A stretch of 64,000 nucleotides of DNA from Spodoptera frugiperda (lineage: Eukaryota; Arthropoda; Insecta; Lepidoptera; Noctuidae), in assembly GCF_023101765.2 (NCBI RefSeq), contig NC_064214.1, positions 5,090,001-5,154,000 on the forward strand, written 5' to 3'. Below are positions 48,906-58,363 of this stretch, piece after piece. A model generated the notes under the pieces. The model was not told where the DNA came from, searched no databases, and saw only the letters and a list, made by a program, of their open reading frames with translations. Both the position numbers and the translations under genes were made by a program. How positions within the stretch are numbered: the stretch's first letter is position 1; each line of letters begins with the position of its first letter.

Positions 48906-50412
48906 ATATTTACAAATAAATATTTCTACAGATTAGTGTAGACAGTCTTATTGAAAAAATGGTCTTGTAATAGGTCGTCTTCTAAAACTGAAATTCTCAA
49001 AAATACTCAAGTAACCACTTCAATTGAGAAGAACCAATCACCTCGAATTATTTATAAAATCCTTCCATAAATAATTCAAGCTGGAACTATAAATAAACAT
49101 CCACTTAGCTTATCCAAACCAATTTAAAAAACTCTTAAGCTCAGCACCAGGACCAACTCTTCATTTTTCCTAACACTCATGAAGCGAAAAGGCTTAAAAC
49201 CGATATCTAAATAAAAAAAAAACATTCGAGCACGTTCGTAAAGTGGATGGTGCGCTTCGGAGAGCTTCGGGTACCTTCGTCTTGCATCGTCAACCTTCGG
49301 TATTCCATTTACTCTGAGGAGGATTTGTGCTAATCTGGCTTCGATGGAGCAATTTGTATCGCCCATTGCAATACTCAACAAATGGTTTGCATTCAGACTG
49401 TGATCTGTATCTTTACTACAGAAGAGAAGGAGATAAAGTACCACACACGATTAAATTTCTTATTTATTTGATTCATTGAATCTGTTCATGGATAAATAGT
49501 GGACGTGTGATGCCAAGCGTGTATTTATAATACAGATTATGAGACATTGTATGTTTCGTATCTACGTTAATAGGTTCGGCCCCTGTTACCAAACGTGATA
49601 AATAATAATCACTAGTATTACTCGTTTTCTGTAACAAGGTAAAGCCATTTTGCTACGGAATAAAATTAATTTTGGCCATGTTGGGCGTAGTCTTGACATA
49701 AGTATTCAGATGTATGAATGTGGTGGAAGCTTAAGAATTATGTAAGGATAGTTGGCTCTATGTGAATTCGGCTTACCCCTACGTAATCACAAAGACGAAG
49801 TGGTATTTTTTAGACAATAAATATCTATTCAACACTAATCCTATCCATTATTTCCCGCAATAAATAATATACTCTAACACACTATCATTACAAAACAACA
49901 AAACAACAAAACTTAAAATAAAAGAACCAATTAAGAAAACAAAAACAAAACATGAAAAAAAAACAGTTAAAAAATTAAAACTTTTTAAAGCAACAACGCG
50001 AAACAATACAATATAACAGCAATACCCCGTGATCTATGTACACAAATAAACACGCATTTTCCGTGAAAAAGTTCCCTAAGTCGCCTCTGACTGAAATTTA
50101 TGATCCCATAAAAAATTACTTAGGAAAAGCAAAGGTCGACATTAAGGTGTGAAATGAGACATATCGTGAGATAACTACACCGCAAATAAGGCTGGTTCAC
50201 TCCCATGAGGCTTATTGGTACGGTAAAGATGATACAGAAGGTTAAATCTAGACGTTTTTTAATCAAATACCAACCTACGACTGGAAAACATAAGAGAGAT
50301 CAGTAATATTTATAAAACAATTTTAAGGAGAACATTTCCGTCATACATTATTTCTGTGTAGCTTTAACCATTAAGGCTGCACACGCGACGGAAGCTTAAA
50401 AAATGGAGTAAA

Positions 50413-50605
50413 TTCTCCTGTTTTTCCAACATTTCCCTTCACTGCTCGGCTCCTATTGATCGTAGCGTGATGAAAAATATCCTATTTTATGCCCAGGATA
50501 ATAAGGTATAATTATACTAAATTTCATCGAAATCGAACCGTTAGTTTTCACGTGATGCCTGAACATACAGACAGACAGACAGACAGACAGACAAAAATTT
50601 TTTGA
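50413..50605 (-). mobile_element. Helitron/LINE-like terminal fragment with (GACA)n
   Basis: CTTCACTGCTCGGCTCCTAT and TGATCGTAGCGTGATGA match family E. The rest (ATCGAAATCGAACCGTTAG) differs and ends in a (ACAG)n microsatellite at 50,569-50,594. Possibly a related but different family. Confidence 0.4.
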
Positions 50606-50888
50606 ATCACATATTTGGGTTTGGTATCGATCCAGTAACGGGCCAGTTCTAAAATTGTCAGTGATAAAATAATGATATTAATTTTGCAAATAGGTTACAA
50701 TGTAACTCTTTTACACTGTCAATCTCTTAAATAACTAGATGAGGCGCTAGTGTAGAACTAAGTATGCAATTCTGTTTGATACGTGACTGTCTGAGATTGG
50801 AGCCTTAATAAATTGGAAAATTAATCAAAACAGTATGAAACATTTAATGCGAATTTTAATATTGTCAATCACACTAATGCGAATTTAT

Positions 50889-50965
50889 GTGTGGGAGAGC
50901 CATGCTGCATGAGTAAAGTTACCGGAGGCCCAATTGCCCTCTTCCTGATTCGAACAATCGAGGAT
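50889..50965 (-). repeat. Family B fragment (3' end)
   Basis: GTGTGGGAGAGCCATGCTGC followed by GTTACCGGAGGCCCAATTG: the terminal part of a reversed copy with an internal deletion, lying just before the minisatellite. Confidence 0.6.
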
Positions 50966-51047
50966 TGGGAAGATTTTCCCGTATCAGAGTGCATTATAAC
51001 GTCTTCAGTGACTGGATAATGTAATAAATATAACTAGCGGTTTCGAT

Positions 51048-52332
51048 TCCCGAACGGCGCAATTCCCGCACAGAACAATTCCTGCACGTCGAAATTCCCG
51101 CACGGAGCAATTCCCGCACGGCGGTGTTCCCGCACGGCGTTGTTCCCGCACGGCGGTGTTCCCGCACGGAGCAATTCCCGCATGAAGCAACTCCCGCACG
51201 GCGCAATTCCCACACGGAGAAATTCCCGCACGGAGCAATTCCCGCACGGAGCAATTCCCGCACGGAGCAATTCCCGCACGAATAAATTACCGCACGAATA
51301 AATTCCAGCACGGAGCAATTCCCGCACGGCGCAATTCCCGCACGAATAAATTCCCGCACGAATAAATTCCCGCACGGCGCAATTCCCGCACGGAGTGATT
51401 CCCACGCGGCGGAATTCCCGCACGAAGTAATTCCCGCACGGTGGAGTTCCCGCACGGAAAAATTCCCGCACGGAATAATTCCCGCACCGAACAATTCCCG
51501 CACGGCGTAATTCCCGCACGGTGAAATTCCCGCACGGAGAAATCCGCACGGAACAATTTCCGCACTGCGGTGTTCCCGCACGAAGTGATTCCCACACGGT
51601 GGTGTTCCCGCACAAAACCATTCCTGCACAGCGGTGTTCCCGCACGAAGTAATTCCCGCACGGAACGATTCCCACACGAAGGATTCCCGCACGGAAAAAT
51701 TCCCGCACTAAGAAATTCCCGCACGGAACAATTCCCGCACGGATTAATTCCCGCACGACAAAATTCTCGCACGGAACAATTCCCGCACGGAGAAATTCCC
51801 GCACAAAAGAATTCCTGCACGGCTGTGTTCCCGCACGGAACAATTCCCGCATGGCGGTGTTCCCGCACGAAGTAATTCCCGCACGGAGAAATTCCCGCAT
51901 GGAACGATTCCCACACGGTGGTGTTCCCGCACGGAACAATTCCCGCACTGTGGTGTTCCCGCACGAAGTAATTCCCGCACTGAGAAATTCCCGCACGGAA
52001 CGATTCCCACACGGTGGTGTTTCCGCACGGAGTAATTCCCGCACGGAGAAATTCCCGCACGGCGCAATTCCCGCACGGAGAAATTCCCGCATAAAACAAT
52101 TCCCACGAAGTAATTCCCGCACGGAACGATTCCCACATGGTGGTGTTCCCGCACGAAGGAATTCCCGCACGGAAAAATTCCCGCACGGAAAAATTCCTGC
52201 ACGTGAATTTCTCTGTGCGGGACGGAGAAATTCCCGCATGGCGCAATTTCGCCGTTCCGTAATAAATCAAGCTTTCCCATCGACGGTTCCCGCTAGAGAG
52301 TGAGCGATTCCCGCACGGCGCCAAAATTCCCG
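51048..52332. repeat. 16-bp minisatellite array, about 80 copies
   Basis: Tandem copies of CCCGCACGGAGCAATT and variants (GGCGGTGTT, GAAGTAATT, GGAACAATT and AATAAATT in the variable half). The period is exactly 16 bp, e.g. 51,241 to 51,257. Since three units make 48 bp and the unit has no stop in any phase, long open frames appear in several frames on both strands (over 400 codons on the minus strand, e.g. VRELLRAGIAPCGN); these are not evidence for a gene. The array starts with GCGGTTTCGATTCCC, like the B-box region of SINE family D, and ends with one inverted unit near 52,203-52,230. Confidence 0.95.
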
Positions 52333-52337
52333 CATTT

Positions 52338-52537
52338 TTTTTTATATAATATATACTAATATACTAATTCCCGCAGCTGAAGAGTTTGTTTGTGTGTTTG
52401 TTCCCGCACGCGCTAATTCCGGAACACGGTCCGATTTGAATAATTATTTTTGTGTTTAGTGCACGGAAGGTAGGCTTCCCGCATCACGCTATGTTCCAAC
52501 GCTAAGCAGAGCGGGTAAAACCGCGCGGAAGTAGCTA
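52338..52537 (+). mobile_element. Helitron-like element E, interrupted by Tigger and carrying minisatellite motifs
   Basis: Forward copy: ATATACTAATATACTAATTC, GCTGAAGAGTTTGTTTG, ACGCGCTAATTCCGGAAC, CCGATTTGAA, AACCGCGCGGAAGTAGCTA. Compared with 61,399-61,605 it has TTCCCGCA-type motifs in three places. The terminal CTAG is split by a TA insertion (Tigger, next feature) and resumes at 53,712. Confidence 0.6.
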
Positions 52538-53711
52538 CAGTAGAGTCCGTTTATAATGACATCGAAAGGAATTGACAAACACGTCATAATAAGCAGACGT
52601 CATACAAAGCGTTATGTATAAATGAAAATCTTTTTTATGTAAATATGTATGTATTAAGTATTTTAATACAGAAACATAGTATATTTGCATATGTGTAAGA
52701 CAATATTAAATGGAATTGCACCAGCACATTATTATAAAAACACATACAAGTGTATTTTTTATTGTAAGTATCTGTAATTTTTGTCCCTTTGTTTCTTCAT
52801 TTTATTGTAAAAACAATCTCACAACATAGCTATGGTCAAATTATCATTTTCAATATTGCTGTGGACAAATCGTGATAATAATTCTGCAGCTTTTAATGCC
52901 TCTTCCGCGGTAGGTAATGGGGCTTCCTCGACTTCCTCTTCCTCTTCCTCTTCCCCATCACTTTCGAATTTTTCCAGAGCACTAATGTTCTGTACGATAT
53001 TTTCATCGGTGGGTTCTTCGGCTGTGAGGAGACCGCTATCAATGTCAACATAATCTTCCCACATTTCCGGTGCTGCTAAAGAATCTGAATTTAGGTTTCG
53101 TGACCACAAAGATAAAGGAATGTCATCTTCTTCATCGAATTCATGTTCTGATATTTGAATAGGTACACCGTTGTGGCTTTCAATGAATCCTGCGTGTTTA
53201 AAACAGTTATGAATGGTACTTTGTGACATTTTATTCCAGGCATCATTAACCATCAAAATTGCATCTAGCACAGTTACTTTTGTAGAAGAGTTATTATCAT
53301 TTGTATCAAGATAATTAATCATTTTGAGCACAAGGTTCTTCCTAAAATTCGTTTTGAGTGATCGTATTATTTCCTGATCCATTGGCTGTAGTACTAATGT
53401 TGTATTCGGCGGAAGAAAAGCAAGTGTTATAGACTTTAAATCAGTAACATTTGGATGCGCCGGGCAATTATCAACCAGCAATAGGGGGGAATTAACGAAC
53501 ATTATTGAAGGTAAAGAATCGTGCCGGTCATTATAACCGGACATAATTTATTAAAAATGGGTCATATAAAGCGGCATGTCACTGTAAGGGAAGTCATTAT
53601 ATCCGACTTTTTTATAAAGAATTTTATATGAAAACCAAACTTCGTCATGCAATTACGTTATAATAACCGGTTGGTCAATATAGGCGGAGTCATAATAAAC
53701 GGATTCTTCTG
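52538..53711 (-). mobile_element. Internally deleted Tigger/pogo DNA transposon
   Basis: Terminal inverted repeats CAGTAGAGTCCGTTTATAAT (left) and the inverse of TTATTATGACTCC-type sequence on the right (ATAATAAACGGATTCTTCTG), flanked by TA at 52,536-52,537 and 53,712-53,713, the duplication expected for Tc1/mariner-pogo elements. Length 1,174 bp, well below what I expect of complete Tigger elements. The only coding part is the C-terminal portion of the transposase. Confidence 0.92.
52819..53544 (-). pseudogene. Tigger/pogo transposase, C-terminal remnant (DDE_1)
   Basis: A 241-residue frame. LLLVDNCPAHPN carries the second catalytic Asp and LPPNTTLVLQPMDQEIIRSL the third Asp of the DDE_1 domain, followed by the usual acidic tail (DGEEEEEEEVEEA) near residues 196-210. 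The first catalytic Asp, the CENP-B/helix-turn-helix DNA-binding domains and the real start codon are missing. The first residues MSGYNDR are encoded by subterminal repeat DNA (ccggttataatgaccgg) brought next to the transposase by the internal deletion. Cannot encode a functional transposase. Confidence 0.85.
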
Positions 53712-53889
53712 TAGTTTGATATATCCAGTGTCACTGTCACAGTAAATACGAATCTAACGACACCTCTCAAGCCAAAATCCATCAAGCCGGTTAGGCTAGG
53801 CTGTAGAGCGCGCCAAACAATGATACAATTATACATACTCTCGAAAAACATAACCCTCCTTCTGGCGCAGTCGGTTAAAAATATCACTT

Positions 53890-54076
53890 ACGTAGTATAA
53901 AACAAAGTCGCTTCCTCTGTTCCTATATCCCTTTGTATGCTTAAATCTTTAAAACTACACAACGGATTTTGATGCGGTCTTTTTAATAGATATAGTGATT
54001 CAAGAGGATGGTTTATATGTACCTATATAATACATGCATAAGATATTGCACCCACGCGAAGCTGGGTGGGTCGCTA
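53890..54076 (+). mobile_element. Helitron-like element, degenerate
   Basis: ACTTACGTAGTATAAAACAA, AACTACACAACGGATTTTGA, TGCGGTCTTTTTAATAGATA and an end CCCACGCGAAGCTGGGTGGG (hairpin) followed by TCGCTATT. The hairpin near CTAN fits a decayed Helitron 3' end. Confidence 0.45.
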
Positions 54077-54376
54077 TTATAATAATAAATAAGACAACAA
54101 TAAGGTGAACTTTTGTCATTTCAACAGGATAATATACTTAATATAAAAGATGCCATTATTATTTTCAAATTTTAATCAACTTTTATTGTTTAGTTGACCT
54201 TTTGGGTTTCTCATAAAATAGCACAAAATGATGTAATATATTGTATTATTTAATGTTTATTCGTTAAACACAAACGTATCCGCGTTTAGTTTACTATTCG
54301 AACAAATATGGAAGATTTTTACCTATTATCTATTTTGTGATTTTATGTGAAAATAAACCTTAAGTAACATATAAAT

Positions 54377-54437
54377 ATGAGTCAAAACAAAGTGATTTTT
54401 AAGCGCTGTATTGTGATTTTTAGTTTGTTTATCACAG
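54377..54437 (+). CDS. Protease 1 exon 1, signal peptide
   Basis: Starts at ATG 54,377: MSQNKVIFKRCIVIFSLFIT, a short basic N-terminus and hydrophobic core, ending with one base of the next codon at donor gtcttc. The start is supported by the homologous first exon of the downstream gene (62,668) and by a similar leader GTGAAAATAAA shortly before both ATGs. Confidence 0.8.
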
Positions 54438-54624
54438 GTCTTCAGTTTATAACTCGCTATCTGTTTCTGTACCCATGTGTGATTAATCGAATATTTTTAA
54501 TATTGCTACCAATATTTTAATTAAAACTTTAAATGTTTAGAATAGGGATGAAAATTTTAAAATCAATTCGTTTCATTAAATAATAATTTTGTTTCATTAA
54601 ATTTTTATTGCAGTTAAGTAATGA

Positions 54625-54840
54625 TAAAATATTAGACACGTATTTTTTTTATTTTGGCGTATAAGATAACAATACTTAGATAAAACGAATCAATGTTTAG
54701 GTGTGGCAGAAAATATGTCATTTCTACTTATAAAATTTATCTAGAAGTGACATCACGCGATATTTTAAATCGATATATCTTCGAAAATATTTGTTTCCGT
54801 AAGAAAATAAAATATACGTGTCTTTAAAATATTTAAAAAT
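54625..54840. mobile_element. Family G MITE-like element in protease intron 1
   Basis: Left AAAATATTAGACACGTATTT and, on the right, decayed AATATACGTGTCTTTAAAAT form inverted repeats; inside are ATAAGATAACAATAC, GTGACATCACGCGATATTTT and TATATCTTCGAAAATATTTG, shared with 56,660-56,890. Confidence 0.7.
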
Positions 54841-54999
54841 CGTTTAGTCCACTCTCGTATCCTCGCTGATAATTTCTGTTTCCACTCGGCTTCTAATTAG
54901 GGTGTCATCTATATTCTATGAATATATTACCAAGTAGAGTATAAAACTATATAATTAAACTTTAAAAAAATATATTTCAAATAAACTAATTATTTTCAG

Positions 55000-55043
55000 C
55001 GTCTTCGCCTCAACTCATGCGGCAAAATGACTTGGATTTATAT
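55000..55043 (+). CDS. Protease 1 exon 2
   Basis: A 44-nt exon (acceptor attttcag, donor gtaagt) encoding SSPQLMRQNDLDLY after a junction Ala codon; start of the secreted pro-region. Its phase (two bases in, phase 0 out) is the same as exon 2 of the downstream gene. Confidence 0.75.
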
Positions 55044-57064
55044 GTAAGTTTTGTAAAATTTTATTTTTTCGTCATTAACCTTTATATCAAAAAAAGTATA
55101 TTAGCCATAATTTTAGGGGGGGGATTCAAATCCGTTCTTTCCGCTAAAATTAGATGTACCGTACAAAAAAAGTCACAACGCCTTAACGGGTTAGAAGTCT
55201 CACCCCTATCACATTGTATAAGTAAACAATATATTTTTAAAAGGACACAACAATTCAAACAAAATTAATCGAATGTTAATGTTGAGCTCACCTTCACATA
55301 ATAATGCGTATTCAGTAAACATTTTTCAAAGACAGGCAGCACATCGAGCTAGCCTATAATTAACCACCAAGGTATTGATGCAAACATATAAAGTAAATGA
55401 AACCTTGAAACTTGTAGTTAAGGTTACATTTTGCGAAATACATAGTTGTTGTAAAAATTGGTTCTTATATTTTTCCTTATTTGTATTATAATTATTAATT
55501 AAGTATCTATTGGAAATTCCGGTTTATTTCAATAAATATATGTAGGTATAGTATGCTATAATATGAATATGGCAGTCGATTGTCCTGAAGATCAAATCGA
55601 TGACCTTGAACTTAACAATCGCTTTGTTAAACCTTTTCAACTCAATATATATCAGAGACATAAATTATACCTTTTCTTTTTTTTTACCTAAACACCAAAA
55701 ACTCGTTCAGATACTACGCTTAAACTAATCGGAACAGTGCCGTACCTAAATAAAATGCCAGATGTTAATTACACTTGCACAATCACACATCTTCTTGCAA
55801 AATAACAGGTAAACCAGACTACCTAATGATTGCAAAATCATTAGTAAGACGGATGTTATTTCTGCACCGTTTCTTAACACATCCATGTATACTACAATAA
55901 CCACAAAACCTATTGGTAGATATTTTCAAGTGATATTTGTAACAATACAAATATCAAAAAAAGTCAATCAAAAAATGAGAACAATCTCATCATGATTTAT
56001 GCTATGATGAACTAACAAGGAGAGAATTGAGAACAAGCTTATTTATCTTAAATTAACATAACTGGCGTAACAGTAACAAAAAGTATACTATGGCGAGACG
56101 CGACAATGACGACATAAAGTTATTCCCCTTAAACTAGTCTACGTACAGTAGGCACACCCACACATTCGTCAATTACATTACAAGTCCCACGTAATAGGGG
56201 ACAAGCCCATTCCCATGACATAAACACAGACGTAACTATTTATACATATTTACATTAAGTACGTGTTCTGTCTCAACCTTAGAATCGTGAGCTGCGTTGT
56301 GACGTCACAGTAATTGTCTTATCTATTAATACGAACACGTGTCTCATGCCATTTTACACGAAGTGTTTCCTTGTTGTTTCAAGTTCCATGGGTTGTCTTA
56401 GAAATGTATAATTTCTAGTGGAAAGTCCTCTTTTGTAATGTTAATTAAGATGTTTTTTTTCAGTCTTATTTTATTTAGGGGTTTTTATCTAAGATATGAC
56501 AACCCCATCATATCCTTTCACAAAGTTGCAACTCTTTTACAATATTATTCTGCTTAATTATACTTAATATCTATTCATCCATACGACTATACTATTACTA
56601 TCTTATTTATAATTAGGATGATGACGGGGTATGAAAATTAAAAACCTATATAGTTAGGTAATGAAAAAATATTAGACACGTATTTTATTATTTTGTCATA
56701 TAAGATAACAATGCCTACATAACACGTGTCAAAGTTTAGGAGTGGAAGCTAACTACGTCACAATTGAGTAATAGTTAGCGTTATAAAACGTACTCAAAAG
56801 TGACGTCATGCGATATTTCAAATCGACATATCTTCGAAAGTATTTGTTTCCTTAAAAAAATGAAAAATACGTGTCTAATATTTTAAAATAATCTACAAGA
56901 CATACATTTCATTTTGTTGTATGTATTTTGTTTATTTGAGCACCAACTGATGCAGTATCCACTAGCTACGCAGGTTATGTTCTATCAAAAACCTATTTCT
57001 TTTTCTATGAACGTTAATTGTGGTTAATTGTGCAGTATTTTTTATTATTTTCTCTTGTTTTCAG
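55044..57064 (+). other. Protease 1 intron 2
   Basis: 2.0-kb intron; apart from the family-G element at 56,660 it is AT-rich and shows nothing I recognise. Confidence 0.6.
56660..56890. mobile_element. Family G MITE-like element in protease intron 2
   Basis: Left AAAATATTAGACACGTATTT and right AAATACGTGTCTAATATTTT are near-perfect inverted repeats; the interior matches 54,625-54,840 (ATAAGATAACAATGCC, GTGACGTCATGCGATATTTC, CATATCTTCGAAAGTATTTG) but is longer by about 20 bp. Confidence 0.75.
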
Positions 57065-57103
57065 TCAAACGCTAAATGGGTTTGGGATTACGGAGATGTG
57101 AAT
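57065..57103 (+). CDS. Protease 1 exon 3
   Basis: A 39-nt exon (acceptor gttttcag, donor gtaagt), phase 0 on both sides, encoding SNAKWVWDYGDVN. Such a small exon would be hard to find without the flanking ones; it is supported by strong splice sites and by keeping the frame. Confidence 0.7.
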
Positions 57104-57159
57104 GTAAGTATCTGAAATATTTATCAACATGTTGTTATTTAAATACGTTATAAACAAAA

Positions 57160-57440
57160 TCTATATATTAATACGTGATGCAAAATCTTTGGACCCCTTT
57201 TTACGAAAATTGCGCGGACGTAGGAGCATAAAATTTGGTACACTTATAGTTTATGTGTAGGAGAAGGTGAGAACGCTAATATTTTTCAAAAATAATGCTT
57301 ATAAAGTACATTAAATCAATAAATAAAACATTACACTATTATTACATTATTTGACAAAACGTCAAAATCGACAGACATTGCGATGATATTCTCACGTCTC
57401 ATATGAATAGAGTTTTCCTGTTCATGATGCGCCGGAATAT
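57160..57440 (+). mobile_element. Possible Helitron-like fragment in protease intron 3
   Basis: TCTATATATTAATACGTGAT, TTTTACGAAAATTGCGCGGA, GGAGCATAAAATTTGGTACA resemble the 5' part of insect Helitron-like elements. No 3' hairpin found. Confidence 0.3.
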
Positions 57441-57655
57441 ATTAATTTGAATTTTACAAAACTAATAGCAATTCGTTAAATAAAAATTATCCTTGAACGT
57501 ATGTTAAGTGGTATTGTAAATTAAATCGTATATGATCGAATTTCGACCACTAGGCGACCACTAGTGTTAATTATTTCACTAAACTAACTAATTACTACTA
57601 CACATAATATACAAAGTAAATAATGAATCTTGATTATTATCATTATCTATTCCAG

Positions 57656-57785
57656 AACAGTATACAGTATACCGAGTATCCAACCATTCCACCCAAAACA
57701 GATGTAGATCTTCCAGAGATCTGTTTGCCATACGATCCACCGATGCCCAACTTTAATGCACCTGGAAAAAGAATCAGTGAAGCAA
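57656..57785 (+). CDS. Protease 1 exon 4, pro-region
   Basis: A 130-nt exon (acceptor attccag, donor gtaaga) encoding NSIQYTEYPTIPPKTDVDLP, then EICLPYDPPMPNFNAPGKR. Pro-rich linker with one Cys (C71) that may pair with the catalytic domain after activation. Confidence 0.8.
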
Positions 57786-57902
57786 GTAAGAACATTAACT
57801 TTCTTTACCATATATTATCGCTTCTGTATACCCTTTTTGTATACCTATATGTAATTTAATACTCACGCAATAATATTATAATAACACTTTTTCTTGTTCC
57901 AG

Positions 57903-57965
57903 AATGCGACGAATATATTTGGTTACTCAAAAAAAGACACGAATCTACTGAAAGACACAAAAAAT
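57903..57965 (+). CDS. Protease 1 exon 5, pro-region
   Basis: A 63-nt exon (acceptor gttccag, donor gtgagt). With the split codons it gives KCDEYIWLLKKRHESTERHK and then a Cys at the next junction. The C-x19-C spacing before the protease domain is typical of snake-like insect proteases (recalled). Confidence 0.8.
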
Positions 57966-58204
57966 GTGAGTAACAAAATGGTACCTAGTAATACTTAGAC
58001 GCAATATAACTACCTCTGTTTTAGTTTAACTGACGGATAATTTGATGCAATATCCGTAATACAAGAAGTGCTAGTTTACATAAACCGGTATGATGAAACA
58101 GGCCCTAAGAATTTTCAAATTTATACTTATTTATACAACTTAATCCAAGCCCGGAATCTTAAAAAGCTTGTAAAATCCAAATTCCAATGTATACGTATTT
58201 ACAG

Positions 58205-58299
58205 GTGAAGAAGAACTGGATAGAATAGCTCCGAACAGAACCCAAAGTGCAGCATTAATTGGGGGTATTGATGCAGGACTCGGCGAGTACCCACATATG
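58205..58299 (+). CDS. Protease 1 exon 6, activation region
   Basis: A 95-nt exon (acceptor tttacag, donor gtaaaa) encoding EEELDRIAPNRTQSAA then LIGGIDAGLGEYPHM. The LIGG start of the catalytic domain is preceded by Ala, not Arg or Lys, so activation would not be by a trypsin-like enzyme at this bond. The following intron holds a repeat with an inserted LINE. Confidence 0.85.
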
Positions 58300-58363
58300 G
58301 TAAAATCTAGCCTACAACTCTACATTTTTCTGATTTTTTTATGATATTATAAGCCGGTAAACA

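Larger units (their letters stand above)
42298..50880. other. Gene-poor region with scattered repeats
   Basis: Contains the features listed at 43,964, 44,560, 45,464, 47,905, 48,747 and 50,413. GC-richer unexplained patches are 43,360-43,600 and 47,190-47,390. The minus-strand frame at 49,124-49,444 (106 codons) is not recognisable. No exon is supported. Confidence 0.5.

Noticed and set aside
50994..52324. Very long minus-strand open frames (up to 401 codons) as genes
   Set aside because: They are produced by the stop-free 16-bp tandem repeat, overlap each other in all frames, and have no domain, splice or start context.
54377..58299. CLIP domain in the protease pro-region
   Set aside because: Only three cysteines are seen before the catalytic domain; a CLIP domain needs six in a defined pattern.
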